A stretch of DNA of 64,000 bases. Source: Solirubrobacteraceae bacterium (lineage in GTDB: Bacteria; Actinomycetota; Thermoleophilia; Solirubrobacterales; Solirubrobacteraceae). A program made the position numbers and the translations under genes. The notes under the pieces are model-generated. The model was given only the letters and a program-made list of their open reading frames with translations, was not told the origin of the DNA and ran no database searches. This document shows positions 54,792-63,911 of this stretch, one piece after another (the stretch's first letter is position 1; the number at the start of each line of letters is the position of its first letter). The stretch lies in assembly GCA_017882445.1 (NCBI GenBank), contig JADGPK010000006.1, positions 27,936-91,935 on the forward strand, given 5' to 3'.

Positions 54792-54959
54792 GGACAGTTG
54801 CAGGATCCTCGCGGATCTCACGACTGCGCGTTTGGCCTCACCGTGCTTGAAGGCGTTGGTCAGTGCCTCTTGGACGATGCGGTAGATCGCGGTCTCGAGC
54901 TCGGCGCTGCCGATCGAAGGGCCGGTGCCGGCACGCCGCCGCACATGGCAGCGGACACG
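54792..54959 (-). pseudogene. Sensor histidine kinase fragment
   Basis: On the minus strand the segment TAIYRIVQEALTNAFKHGEA is the N-box of a NarL-partner (HisKA_3) histidine kinase ATPase domain, preceded by a recognisable strand (VRCHVRRRAGTGPSIG). The rest of the kinase is missing: homology stops within 30 nt of the IS right end, and the other side of the IS does not contain its C-terminus. Confidence 0.65.
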
Positions 54960-55284
54960 CTGCCGTTGGCTAGGAGCGGCGCTCCCTTCTCCCGCACTAC
55001 GCACCCGCCTATGCCTCATTCCGCCTCCATCGCTGTGAGGAGGCCCGCCTGCACGAACCCGCGGTACGCGAATCCGTGCTTTGTCGCGCCAGATCGACGG
55101 TTTTCCTCGGAGGCAGCCAATAGCGCAAGGGCTAGCGTCGAGTTATGCGACCACCGTTGCGTCTGATCGAGGCTTTGCAGCGACCCAGCTCGTCACACGA
55201 TGTCAACGAGTCCATACATGCTCGGCCACGAGCAGAGTGAATGACCCCGTCGATCCAACCCTCGACCAAGGCTAGGAGACCACG
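54960..55284. other. Non-coding gap before the alcohol dehydrogenase gene
   Basis: 325 nt between the kinase fragment and the dehydrogenase. I see no gene in it apart from a good AGGAGA ribosome-binding site just before 55285. Its lower GC and lack of homology fit scar DNA plus the dehydrogenase promoter, but no clear -10/-35 pair is visible. Confidence 0.5.
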
Positions 55285-56379
55285 ATGAAAGCCCTTGTTT
55301 ACCACGGCCCCGGCCAGCGAGGCTGGGACACGGTCGATGACCCGACGATCGTCGAGCCGACCGACGCGATCGTGCGGATCGACACCTCGACGATCTGCGG
55401 CACCGACCTGCACATCCTCAAAGGGGACGTGCCCGAGACGACACCGGGCACCGTGCTCGGCCACGAGGCTGTGGGAACGGTGCAGGAGGTCGGAGCCGGG
55501 GTGACCACGGTCACACCGGGCGACCGGGTGTTGATGTCATGTGTCAGCGCCTGCGGGCGCTGTCGCTTCTGCAAGGAGGGTCGCTACGGCCAGTGTCTGG
55601 GTGGCGGCGGTTGGATCTTCGGCCATTTGATCAACGGGCTGCAGGCCGAGTACGCGCGCGTCCCGTTCGCCGACAACTCCGTCTACAAGGTCCCCGCCCA
55701 GCTAGGCGACGAGCAGGTGCTTTTCCTTGCCGACATCCTTCCGACCTCCTTTGAGGTCGGCGTGCTCAACGGCAGGGTCACACCAGGTGACGTGGTGGCG
55801 ATCGTGGGCGCCGGCCCGATCGGGCTGGCGGCGATCCTCACCGCCAGGCTCTACTCACCGGGGCAGATCGTGGCGATCGACCTGGCCGACTCGCGGCTTG
55901 AAAGCGCACAGCGCTTCGGCGCCGACACGATGATCAACAACGGCCGCGAGGACGCCGTCGCCGAGGTCATGGAGCTGACCGACGGCCTCGGTGCGGATGT
56001 GGCCTTCGAGGCGGTCGGCGTGCCGGAGACGTTCGAATTGGCCGCGGACCTCATCCGCCCCGGCGGGCACGTCGCGAACATCGGCGTGCACGGCCACTCC
56101 GCGCAGCTGCACCTGGAGAAGCTGTGGAGTCGCGACGTCACGATCACGACCGGGCTGGTGGACACGTTCAGCATCCCCCAGCTGCTGCGACTGATAGCGA
56201 GCGGTCGCCTGGACCCGTCGCTGTTCGCCACTCACCGCTTCGCGCTGGGGGACACGATGACCGCCTATGACACGTTCGCCGACGCGGCGAATACAAACGC
56301 CTTGAAGATCGTGCTGCAGGGCGCCAGCGGGAGGGCGCACAACGGCCGTGCGGCGGAGGTGGCCGCGACGACTGCGTGA
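55285..56379 (+). CDS. Zinc-dependent alcohol dehydrogenase
   Basis: 364 residues of the medium-chain family. Catalytic zinc ligands are in [14 protein letters not shown] and [12 protein letters not shown]. The structural zinc site is [15 protein letters not shown] (C-x2-C-x2-C-x7-C). The NAD domain has [13 protein letters not shown], with Asp in [11 protein letters not shown] favouring NAD. It oxidises an alcohol or reduces an aldehyde. The aldehyde dehydrogenase 85 nt downstream suggests stepwise oxidation of an alcohol to its acid. Confidence 0.92.
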   Translation: MKALVYHGPGQRGWDTVDDPTIVEPTDAIVRIDTSTICGTDLHILKGDVPETTPGTVLGHEAVGTVQEVGAGVTTVTPGDRVLMSCVSACGRCRFCKEGRYGQCLGGGGWIFGHLINGLQAEYARVPFADNSVYKVPAQLGDEQVLFLADILPTSFEVGVLNGRVTPGDVVAIVGAGPIGLAAILTARLYSPGQIVAIDLADSRLESAQRFGADTMINNGREDAVAEVMELTDGLGADVAFEAVGVPETFELAADLIRPGGHVANIGVHGHSAQLHLEKLWSRDVTITTGLVDTFSIPQLLRLIASGRLDPSLFATHRFALGDTMTAYDTFADAANTNALKIVLQGASGRAHNGRAAEVAATTA

Positions 56380-56464
56380 CGCTGGGGCTTGGACCCGCAT
56401 AGCCAGCCATCGCAAGAGCATCACATCAAGACCCATCCGATCACAACCACTGGAGATCGACATC

Positions 56465-58006
56465 ATGGCAACCACCGAGCAGTCCACGACGTTTGAGGCT
56501 CCCGGCCGGCCGGGCAGCCCAGTGCAGTGCAAAGCGCGGTATGACAACTTCATCGGCGGCCACTGGGTGGCGCCGATCGATGGCGAGTATCGCGACAACC
56601 TCACCCCGGCGACCGGGCAGCCGATCTGCGAGGTCGCGCATTCGGGCGCGCAGGACATCGAGCTGGCGCTCGACGCGGCTCACGCGGCCAAGGACGCATG
56701 GGGCGAGACCTCGAGCACCGAGCGTTCGAAGGTCCTGAACGCCGTCGCCGACGCGATCGAGGAGAACCTCGAGATGCTCGCGGTCGCCGAGAGCTGGGAG
56801 AACGGCAAGCCCGTGCGCGAGACGCTCGCCGCCGACATCCCGCTGGCGGCCGATCACTTCCGCTACTTCGCCGACGTAATCCGCGGCGAGGAGGGCCGGA
56901 TCTCGGAGATCGACAAGGACACGGTCGCATACCACTTCTCCGAGCCGCTCGGTGTGGTCGGGCAGATCATTCCGTTCAACTTCCCGCTGCTGATGGCGGC
57001 CTGGAAGATCGCCCCGGCGCTCGCCGCGGGCAACTGCACGGTCGTCAAGCCCGCCTCGCCCACGCCCTGGTCGATCCTCAAGCTGGCCGAGGTCATCCAG
57101 GACATAGTGCCGCCCGGCGTGCTGAACATCGTCAACGGCCCAGGTGCCGAGACCGGTAAGGCGCTGGCCTCGAACAAGCGGATCGCCAAGGTGGCGTTCA
57201 CAGGCGAGACCGTCACCGGCCGGCTGATCATGCAGTACGCCGCCCAGAACATCATCCCCTCGACGACCGAGCTCGGCGGCAAGTCGCCGAACATCTTCTT
57301 CGAGGACGTGATGGCGGCCGATGACGAGTTCCTCGACAAGGCGATCGAGGGCCTCGTGCTGTACGCGTTCAACAAGGGCGAGGTCTGCACCTGTCCCTCG
57401 CGCGCGCTGATTCAGGAGTCGATCTACGACGAGTTCATGGCTCGCTGCCTGGAGCGCATACGCGCGATCAAGCAGGGTGATCCGCTCGACCAGAGCACAC
57501 AGATCGGCCCGCAGGTCTCCCAAGCCCAGCTGGAGAAGATCGAAAGCTATGTCCAGATCGGACTCGAGGAGGGCGCGGAGCTCCTGATCGGCGGGCAGCG
57601 CAACAGGCTTGCAGGGGAGCTCGCAGACGGTTACTACTACGAGCCGACGGTGTTCAAGGGCAGCAACGACATGCGGATCTTCCAGGAGGAGATCTTCGGT
57701 CCCGTGCTCGCGGTGACGACGTTCAAGGATGAGTGCGAGGCCCTTCAGATCGCCAACGACACCCTGTACGGCCTGGGTGCGGGGGTGTGGACTCGTGACG
57801 GTGCCCGCGCATTCCGCATGGGTCGCGGGATCAAGGCCGGACGGGTGTGGACCAACTGCTACCACCTCTACCCGGCACATGCCGCGTTTGGCGGCTACAA
57901 GAGCTCTGGGGTGGGTCGCGAGAACCACAAGATGATGCTCGAGCACTACTCGCAGACCAAGTGCCTGCTCGTGAGCTACGACCAGAACCCGATGGGGCTG
58001 TTCTAG
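56465..58006 (+). CDS. Aldehyde dehydrogenase (NAD-dependent)
   Basis: 513 residues. Motifs are [15 protein letters not shown] (NAD site), FTGETVTGR, catalytic Glu in [15 protein letters not shown], and catalytic Cys in [12 protein letters not shown]. The C-terminal [26 protein letters not shown] is typical of ExaC/AldA acetaldehyde dehydrogenases. The real start is ATG 56465; the frame is open upstream. It lies between the alcohol dehydrogenase and a DUF779 gene, a grouping common for ethanol or similar alcohol use. Confidence 0.94.
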   Translation: MATTEQSTTFEAPGRPGSPVQCKARYDNFIGGHWVAPIDGEYRDNLTPATGQPICEVAHSGAQDIELALDAAHAAKDAWGETSSTERSKVLNAVADAIEENLEMLAVAESWENGKPVRETLAADIPLAADHFRYFADVIRGEEGRISEIDKDTVAYHFSEPLGVVGQIIPFNFPLLMAAWKIAPALAAGNCTVVKPASPTPWSILKLAEVIQDIVPPGVLNIVNGPGAETGKALASNKRIAKVAFTGETVTGRLIMQYAAQNIIPSTTELGGKSPNIFFEDVMAADDEFLDKAIEGLVLYAFNKGEVCTCPSRALIQESIYDEFMARCLERIRAIKQGDPLDQSTQIGPQVSQAQLEKIESYVQIGLEEGAELLIGGQRNRLAGELADGYYYEPTVFKGSNDMRIFQEEIFGPVLAVTTFKDECEALQIANDTLYGLGAGVWTRDGARAFRMGRGIKAGRVWTNCYHLYPAHAAFGGYKSSGVGRENHKMMLEHYSQTKCLLVSYDQNPMGLF

Positions 58007-58021
58007 GAGGCGGGCGACGTC

Positions 58022-58393
58022 ATGGCAGAGGCGAGCGTGACCGCGACCGACGACGCGATCGAGGCGATCGCGCGTTTGCGCGCCGAGCACGGTCCGCTCG
58101 CCTTCTTCCAATCCGGCGGCTGCTGCGACGGCAGCCTGCCGATCTGCCTCAAGGATGGGGAGCTACCGCCGGGCCCCGGCGACACATTGCTGGGGACGAT
58201 CACAGACGCACCCTTCTACGTAGACTCCGAGCAGTATGAGCGCTGGGGAAGGCCGTCGTTCCTACTCGACGTGCGTCCGGGGGCCGCCGAGGGGTTCTCC
58301 TTGTCGCTGCCGGACGCACACTTCGTGACCCGCGCACCGGCTGCGCCAGGCAGGCCCGACGCGCCCGATGTGCCGGCAGAAGATGAGCTATAG
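58022..58393 (+). CDS. DUF779 family protein
   Basis: 123 residues with the family core LAFFQSGGCCDGSLPICL followed by DAPFYVDSEQYERW. DUF779 proteins are usually encoded next to aldehyde dehydrogenases, as here (16 nt after it). The Cys-Cys pair suggests metal or thiol chemistry. The function is not established; a helper role in aldehyde oxidation is inferred from context. The relic of an IS begins about 40 nt after its stop. Confidence 0.88.
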   Translation: MAEASVTATDDAIEAIARLRAEHGPLAFFQSGGCCDGSLPICLKDGELPPGPGDTLLGTITDAPFYVDSEQYERWGRPSFLLDVRPGAAEGFSLSLPDAHFVTRAPAAPGRPDAPDVPAEDEL

Positions 58394-58429
58394 CCCCACG
58401 AAGTCCGCGTCGAAATAGACTGGAGCGGA

Positions 58430-59411
58430 CATCTGCGTGTAAGAGCTCGAGCCCAACCGAAGCCCGCGGACCGCTTCTTCCTCGCTGCCGCGAGCCGGCT
58501 GCTCAAACGCAGGTGCTGGCGCACCTTCTTCGTCACACCAGAGACACTGCTCCGCTGGCATCGCGAACTCGTCGCGAGACGCTGGAGCTGCCCCCACCAT
58601 AGTCCAGGTCGACCGGCGCTCGCAGATGCAACCGCGCAGCTTGTCCTGCGCTTGGCGCGCGAGAACCCACGCTGGGGCTATGAAAGAATCACGGGAGAGC
58701 TCAAGAATCTCGGCATTACCGTTTCGCCCACCACAGTCCGCAAGACCCTGCGCGATCACGGTCTCGGACCGGCAGGCGAGCGGGGCGGCCTATCGTGGCA
58801 CGAGTTCCTTCGCGCGCAGGCGGCTGGTGTTCTCGCCGTCGACTTCTTCACGGTCGAGACGATCTCGCTCCGCAGGTTCAATGTGCTGTTCTTTATCGAG
58901 CTCGACAGCCGCCGCCTGCACCTCGCGGGCTGCACCGCCAACCCAAACGGCACGTGGATAGCCCAGCAAGCGCGCAACCTCGCCTGGACACTGAGCGAGC
59001 GAGCCACACCCGTCCGGTTTCTGATCCGTGACCGCGACAGCAAGTTCACACGCGCCTTCGACGAGACCTTCAACAGTCAAGAAATCCGCATCATCCGTAC
59101 GCCCGTCAGGGCACCGAGGGCCAACGCTTACGCCGAGCGCTGCGTCGGGACCATCCGACGCGAGTGCCTCGACTGGATCCTGATCCGCAGCCGCCGACAC
59201 CTCGAGCACGTCCTCGGCGTCTACATCGACCACTACAACGCCCACCGGCCACACCGCAGCCTCAAACTCAGGCCGCCCAGACCCCAGCGGCCAGCCCTCA
59301 TGCTCGTAGCACCCACAAACAACGACGCTGTCAAACGACGAAACCGACTCGGCGGCCTGATCCACGAATACACCCGCGCAGCCTGACCAGACTCAATAAA
59401 CGCACCCCACA
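58430..59411 (+). mobile_element. 5'-truncated relic of an IS related to the 53574 element
   Basis: A transposase remnant running into a right end whose inverted form TGTGGGGTGCGTTTATTG resembles the first element's CGTAGGGCGCATAAAGG. No matching left end is found before 58430, so the left terminus is lost. The two transposases are clearly related but, judged by eye, only a little over half identical, so they are different elements. Confidence 0.65.
58442..59386 (+). pseudogene. Transposase, N-terminus missing (integrase-core type)
   Basis: An in-frame stretch of about 314 codons continues directly after the DUF779 stop in the same frame and has no start codon of its own in a good place; a TTG at 58652 is inside the conserved LRLARENPRWG segment. 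Alignable regions are RFFLAAASRLLKRR, ETLLRWHRELVARRW, NPRWGYERITGELK, then the core with Asp in LAVDFFTVET, Asp in LIRDRDSKF and Glu in NAYAERCVGTIRRECLD. The catalytic core looks intact, but the first 30-40 residues are missing. Confidence 0.7.
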
Positions 59412-59539
59412 CGTGAAATCAACCTTCCAAGCATCCTGCGCCGACTGGCTGCCAGCCCGCGCTGGGAAGCTTGCGAGCAGCGCCTGCCGATGCTCCGGCG
59501 CGAACGTAGTCATCGCGGCCACACCGATAGCGGTGGGTT

Positions 59540-59782
59540 CTACTGGTTCCACTTGTCGGCGGTCGACCTACCGTGTCTGCTGCTCTTGGCGCGCACGCTC
59601 GTGACGTCCGCCGGTGTGTCGGCGCGGAAGATCTCGCGTTCGGCGTTCACCATCTCACCTCGGCTGCGTCTGCGTGCGAACTTCGTGCGGAAGTCTCCGA
59701 CAGTTCGACGGAGCTTCTTCGTCGACGGCCAAGTTCGGCGGGTAGGGCCGCTGCTCGGCTTGCGACCTTGATGGTTGGTCAT
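59540..59782 (-). CDS. Small basic protein of unknown function
   Basis: 80 residues starting ATG 59782 with GGAGAGG 7 nt upstream. It is very basic and hydrophilic (RRTWPSTKKLRRTVGDFRTK, FARRRSRGE) and ends STADKWNQ. I do not recognise a named family. Strand and spacing place it at the end of the minus-strand cluster 59.5-62.7 kb. The 128 nt beyond it, up to the IS end at 59411, hold only a possible short gene scar (MTTFAPEHRQALLASFP on the minus strand). Confidence 0.55.
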   Translation of the reverse strand: MTNHQGRKPSSGPTRRTWPSTKKLRRTVGDFRTKFARRRSRGEMVNAEREIFRADTPADVTSVRAKSSRHGRSTADKWNQ

Positions 59783-59875
59783 GAGGATCCTCTCCAGGGA
59801 GGTTGTGGGTGGTCTGTTGGCACGCGCGAAGCCGGCGCCGCCGCCGAGGACCGGGGCGGCGCCGGTCGCGGTCGT

Positions 59876-60118
59876 TTAGTGCGCGTCCAGCATGTGCTGG
59901 CGCAAGCAGCCGAGCAGGCGGTCAATCTGCTCGCGCTCTTGGGTCGCGATCTCGCCGAACATCTCGGCGCAGTCGGTCATCTCGTCTGAGCGTGCGTCGT
60001 CGGCATAGAGCCCATAGCGGGCAGCCGAGTCGATCTTGATGCTGAGCGTCTGGATGATGTTGTGAAACGTGTTCGTGACCGGACGCTCGGTGTGGATCTG
60101 CTCGATCGTCATGGACAT
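59876..60118 (-). CDS. Small helical protein of unknown function
   Basis: 80 residues with AGAGGAGG just before ATG 60118. The sequence (TFHNIIQTLSIKIDSAARYG, DCAEMFGEIATQEREQIDRL, then a His-containing end) looks like an all-helical, ferritin- or hemerythrin-like half bundle with Glu and His residues. It overlaps the end of the baeRF-like gene by 10 nt, so the two are probably translated together. Function unknown. Confidence 0.65.
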   Translation of the reverse strand: MSMTIEQIHTERPVTNTFHNIIQTLSIKIDSAARYGLYADDARSDEMTDCAEMFGEIATQEREQIDRLLGCLRQHMLDAH

Positions 60119-61068
60119 ACTGCGTCCTCCTCTTGACCCGAGCGGGGCGCACGCAATCGGGTCGATCGTGTTGGTTGGTCGCCGCTGCGGGCGCTGCGCC
60201 GCGCCCGTGGAAGGTGCAGTTGAAACCTGGCGGCCCTGTGTGTGGCGACGGCCGCACCGGCCGTCGGGAGAACTCTCCTGGAGGCACGCTGGGAGCGCGT
60301 GGTCCCGTCTTGCTGGGCTCGCTGGACGACCGGGGCGACCGCGCGCAGGATCTCCCGCGCAGGCGCGTGCCCGAGGTCGAGGTCCACGAGCCCGACGAGC
60401 CGATCGCGCAGATCGCTGTGCAGGGTGGCTTCCATCAAGGTCAACAGCCCGCTCGGGGCAATAACCACGAGTTGGTCAAACGCTTGACGCCTGTGGGCTC
60501 GAAGTAGACGCCCAGCAAGCTGCCGTGCGTGCTCGGCGCTCTGCTCCTCGATCCGGCGCCGGCGGGTCCGCCGCGAGTCGCCGTTGGCGGGCGCGCGGTG
60601 CCGTTCGTCCTCGAAGCGGGCGAACTCCACGAGCGCGCGTGGCCCGCCTCGGAACAGCCGCGCCGCGTGCCTGCCGAGCACTGCGACACCCCAGTCTCCT
60701 GGGGTGAACATGGCGGCGAGCGGCTCAAGCCACGGGGTCGTGTCGACCACTGCCATCGGTTCGACGGGGCTAGGCAGTGGGACCGCCTCGTGGGCTGACC
60801 CCCCGGCCGAGGAGAACATCGCGAGGCCTCGGGCGCCGTAGGCGAGCCCCACCATGGAGTGCAGCATCTCGCGCACGCGCTTCACGTCGGTCTCCTCCGC
60901 GTGGCGTCCGGTGCCCGCAATCAACGCCTGGAGCTCGGCGTCGCGCGCGGCCGGTCTGGGAAACCTCGCAGCGGTCAGGTCGAGGTAGACGCTCAGAACG
61001 GGATCGCCCCCGCTGCTCAGCGCGTTGAGCCTCAGCAGGGTTCCTGTCCCAACCGCGGGCGCGGCCAT
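60109..61068 (-). CDS. Release-factor-like protein of the baeRF (Vms1/eRF1-type) family
   Basis: 319 residues. The N-terminal PVLSVYLDLTA and the middle GVAVLGRHAARLFRGGPR, then QAFDQLVVIAPSGLLTLMEA and LHSDLRDRLVGLVDLDLGHA match the bacterial archaeo-eukaryotic release factor-like (baeRF) proteins, which have the eRF1 middle-domain fold. Their role (peptidyl-tRNA hydrolysis, ribosome rescue or stress) is inferred from fold only. The last 60 residues are Arg/Pro/Ala-rich and do not look like the family, so a late frameshift is possible. Its ATG shares one base with the preceding stop (TGATG). Confidence 0.65.
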   Translation of the reverse strand: MAAPAVGTGTLLRLNALSSGGDPVLSVYLDLTAARFPRPAARDAELQALIAGTGRHAEETDVKRVREMLHSMVGLAYGARGLAMFSSAGGSAHEAVPLPSPVEPMAVVDTTPWLEPLAAMFTPGDWGVAVLGRHAARLFRGGPRALVEFARFEDERHRAPANGDSRRTRRRRIEEQSAEHARQLAGRLLRAHRRQAFDQLVVIAPSGLLTLMEATLHSDLRDRLVGLVDLDLGHAPAREILRAVAPVVQRAQQDGTTRSQRASRRVLPTAGAAVATHRAARFQLHLPRARRSARSGDQPTRSTRLRAPRSGQEEDAVCP

Positions 61069-61460
61069 CAGAGCGGGATCACTCTGGGCGCGTTGTCAGG
61101 CACGGGGCGTCGCCGCGAGTCGTCACATGTACCATGCGCGCGCCGGCGGCAGGACGGGTCGCCGTACAGCGCGCGTACCACGTCAGCCTCGACTGCCACC
61201 TCGTCGCACGTCGGCGCCGCGACGTGCTCGCAGGCGCGCTGCCAGCCCGCGAACAGCAGGCTGATCGTGAGCGGAGAAGGTAGGCCCGGCTCGTCTTGCG
61301 CGGCGCGGAACGCGCGGTAGCCGGCGACCCTCAGCGCTGTCGGCTCGACCGCCAGCCAGCGTGCCGCAAGTTGCATTGCCCAAGTCGCCTCCCGCCGCGC
61401 CTGCGTGCGGGTGCGCTTTGCTTCGACGTTGGGAGCATAGGATGCCACCGCCTCCGCCAA
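61068..61460 (-). CDS. Hypothetical protein
   Basis: 130 residues, mainly helical, with a basic N-terminal region (NVEAKRTRTQARREATWAM) and a core LTISLLFAGWQRACEHVAAP. I do not recognise the family. It starts TTG 61460, next to the glycosyltransferase stop (61461), without a good ribosome-binding site; a GTG at about 61449 is an alternative. It is coupled to the baeRF-like gene (TGATG). Confidence 0.5.
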   Translation of the reverse strand: MAEAVASYAPNVEAKRTRTQARREATWAMQLAARWLAVEPTALRVAGYRAFRAAQDEPGLPSPLTISLLFAGWQRACEHVAAPTCDEVAVEADVVRALYGDPSCRRRAHGTCDDSRRRPVPDNAPRVIPL

Positions 61461-62678
61461 TCAGCCCGTGGGTTGCAGGGTCGAGGCCCGCGCCGCGCCA
61501 GGCATGACCCGCTCGGCTCTGTCGTTCCAGCGGGACACTGATTGAACGCGACGGACGAAGCGCGGGCCTTGGCTCGCCGCCGCTTGGATCGCGCTGTCAT
61601 AGACCGACTCGTAGCCCTCGGCGACGATCGTGACGTTGTAGCGCGAGGCGACGCTCTCGCGGCAGCGCAATGGGTCGATCGCGTCAAGCCGGCCCACCGC
61701 CTCCGCCATCGCCTGCTCGTCGGCGAGGAGAAAGCCGTTCTCGCCGTGGATCACGATCTCGCTCGCTGCGCCCTCAGCGAAGGCGATCACGGGCGTGCCG
61801 CAGGCGAGCGCCTCGACCATCACCATCCCGAACGGCTCCGCCCAGCGGATCGGCATCACGAACGCCTTCGCGCGCGCGAACAGCTCCTTGCGGCGGGCGC
61901 CGCCGACCTCGCCGACGAACGCGACCGCGCGGCCATCGATGTGCGGTTCGACCTCGCTGCGGAAGTACTCCTCCTGCCCGGGCTGCACGGGTCCCGCGAG
62001 CACGAGCCGCATGCCCGCCGCTCGCGCCGCCGCGATCGCGCGGTGTGCGCCCTTGGCTGCGTCCATCCGCCCCATCCACAGCAGGTAATCGTCCTTGTCT
62101 TCGCAAAAGGGCCAGTCCTCTACGCGGATCGGGTTGGGAACGACGTCTGCGACGCCCACTCCCGGCGGCGCGTGCTCGAGCTGGAAGCGGCTGATCGCAA
62201 CGAGTCGGACCTTGTGGCCGTGACGCGTGTAGAACGGACGCGTCTCGTCGTTGAACGGCGCATGCAGGGTATGCACGACCGGCACCGAGAGGCGGTGTGC
62301 CATCGCGACCGCGGTGAAGCCCGAGTGGTCGTGCAGGACATCGAAGGGCCGATCCTCCGAGGCGGCGTTGTCGATCGCGTCGTAGGCCGCGCCGACATGG
62401 TCGGACTCGTACAGTGATGAGCCGATCTGATCGGCGTGCGTGCCCTGCAGTGGCGAGTGCACGTGAGCCGCTGAGTGCGAACCGGGCGCGGCGAACAGCG
62501 TCACCTCGTGCCCGCGCGCGACCAGCCCCTCGCAGGTCAGCGCGACGACCGCCTCGATCCCACCGTAGCCCAGTGGCGGCACCGGGATCCACGGCGGCGC
62601 GAGCACCGCGATGCGAAGCCCCTTGCGCTCTACACGCGGAAGAGTTGGCAGACGGGTGGTGGCGGGGGGCGCGTTCAT
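61461..62678 (-). CDS. Glycosyltransferase family 4 (GT-B) protein
   Basis: 405 residues. The N-terminal domain starts RIAVLAPPWIPVPPLGYGGIE (donor-loop type of GT4) and contains HDHSGFTAVAMAH. The C-terminal domain has WMGRMDAAKGAHRAI, the MPIRWAEPFGMVMVEALACG region with the catalytic E-x7-E, and GENGFLL. It transfers a nucleotide-activated sugar to lipid, protein or glycan. ATG 62678 has no clear ribosome-binding site. It is the first gene of a run of five on this strand, apparently one operon. Confidence 0.85.
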   Translation of the reverse strand: MNAPPATTRLPTLPRVERKGLRIAVLAPPWIPVPPLGYGGIEAVVALTCEGLVARGHEVTLFAAPGSHSAAHVHSPLQGTHADQIGSSLYESDHVGAAYDAIDNAASEDRPFDVLHDHSGFTAVAMAHRLSVPVVHTLHAPFNDETRPFYTRHGHKVRLVAISRFQLEHAPPGVGVADVVPNPIRVEDWPFCEDKDDYLLWMGRMDAAKGAHRAIAAARAAGMRLVLAGPVQPGQEEYFRSEVEPHIDGRAVAFVGEVGGARRKELFARAKAFVMPIRWAEPFGMVMVEALACGTPVIAFAEGAASEIVIHGENGFLLADEQAMAEAVGRLDAIDPLRCRESVASRYNVTIVAEGYESVYDSAIQAAASQGPRFVRRVQSVSRWNDRAERVMPGAARASTLQPTG

Positions 62679-63013
62679 GGGGGGACTTCTATGAGCGCCA
62701 GCACAGCAAAACATCCGCCGATCCGGCGGGTTTCTTGGCTGCATGGCACAAGCTAATGTCGTCTCGTCCGGCGGACATCCGCAGCCTGCCGTCAGGAGAC
62801 GGGCGCAAACTACGGAGCCGACCGCGGCGGGAGCGGAGATCGCCGCGTCGGGGCCGCTTCCCTCCCGTAACGGGTGTGGAACGGACAGATCAAGTCGAGG
62901 ACGGGGGCCTGCGGCCCTCCATTAGCATCCTGCGACATGCCCTCCGGCCTGACTGTGCAACTGCTCCGGACAAGGTTGCCTGCAGTACTCTGGGTGGCCC
63001 CGCTAATCCTCCC
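62679..63013. other. Divergent intergenic region
   Basis: 335 nt between the glycosyltransferase and the membrane protein genes. No gene, tRNA or repeat is visible; it must contain both promoters, but I see no convincing -10/-35 pair. Confidence 0.5.
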
Positions 63014-63481
63014 ATGAGCAAGGCGTTGCTCCGTCGTGGACTCTTCCTCGCCCTGGCGGTCCTCCTCGGTGCCGTCGCCATCCTTTCAGTGGGAGTCGGC
63101 CTGGCCATGGCGTTAGACGGCTACGCTCCTGCCCACGTCGCGGCGATGGTGGCTGCCATCGCCTTGGTCCTAGCCTTCGCGGTCTTGACTGCGTGGCTTG
63201 CCCGGCGTTCATGGCGCGCCGTCAAGACGCCGGGCGACCCTGCGACAGACGGCCTGCATCCTGGCAAGAGCGCACAACAGCTTGGCAAAGTTGGCGACCC
63301 GCGCGCCGCGTTGTATGTCGTTGGTTGCGGTTGCATATTCCTGGGCCTGACCGTGGCCGGATTGATCCTCAGGAGAGACGGAGATCTCGCACTGGGGTAT
63401 GTCGCGACCGCTGCCGGCGTTGTTGGGTTGTTCGGCTTGAGCCTCTGGATAAAGCGTCACTCATTTCGCACGCCCTCCTAG
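63014..63481 (+). CDS. Small membrane protein of unknown function
   Basis: 155 residues with four hydrophobic segments: FLALAVLLGAVAILSVGVGLA, HVAAMVAAIALVLAFAVLTAWLA, YVVGCGCIFLGLTVAGLIL and the pair around ATAAGVVGLFGLSLWI. A hydrophilic loop lies between the second and third. I do not recognise the family. ATG 63014 has no ribosome-binding site. Confidence 0.55.
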   Translation: MSKALLRRGLFLALAVLLGAVAILSVGVGLAMALDGYAPAHVAAMVAAIALVLAFAVLTAWLARRSWRAVKTPGDPATDGLHPGKSAQQLGKVGDPRAALYVVGCGCIFLGLTVAGLILRRDGDLALGYVATAAGVVGLFGLSLWIKRHSFRTPS

Positions 63482-63911
63482 AGACATTCCGCGATGCTCG
63501 CCCAGGCGAGTGCGCTCTTGCATGGGCCACGACTACCTCTCCTGAGCTGCGCCGCAATACAGTGGCCGGCATCGCCGGAGCAGCATGACGGTCGGCATAG
63601 CGCGGGCGCTCGGTAGCGGCGGTACGGGCGTCCGTACGGGCGGGGCGCTTCCGCGCTCCGTCCGTCCGTCCGTCCGCCCTCCCGCCGCCGTGCGGCCGTG
63701 CTCACCCAGCCGACTGGGCCCGTGCGTGCGGTGGCCCGCGTTTGGGTCGCATGCGACCCAAGACCACGCCCGCTGCTACCCAAGTGCTACCGCGTGCTCG
63801 CCAGCCTTCCGCAAATCGCCGTCTTTTGCTTCGCGCCACTTCGCACTTCTGCGCGGGCTTTCTCCCTGCTAGAACGCCCTTTTCGGACGTCTTCGCAGGA
63901 AGTTGAACCAG
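63482..63911. other. Intergenic region before tmRNA
   Basis: 430 nt between the membrane protein gene and the 3' end of tmRNA. I see no gene. It contains a GTACGGGCG direct repeat and a short TCCG tandem repeat (63657-63676). Confidence 0.5.
63657..63676 (+). repeat. TCCG tandem repeat
   Basis: Five perfect copies of TCCG in a row. Confidence 0.7.

Noticed and set aside
54780-55166. Plus-strand frame after the IS
   Set aside because: It runs antisense to the histidine-kinase fragment and through non-coding DNA; no start site or motif supports it.
53574-59411. Composite transposon
   Set aside because: The two elements are related but not copies of one another, and the second lacks its left end, so they could not have moved the region as a simple pair.
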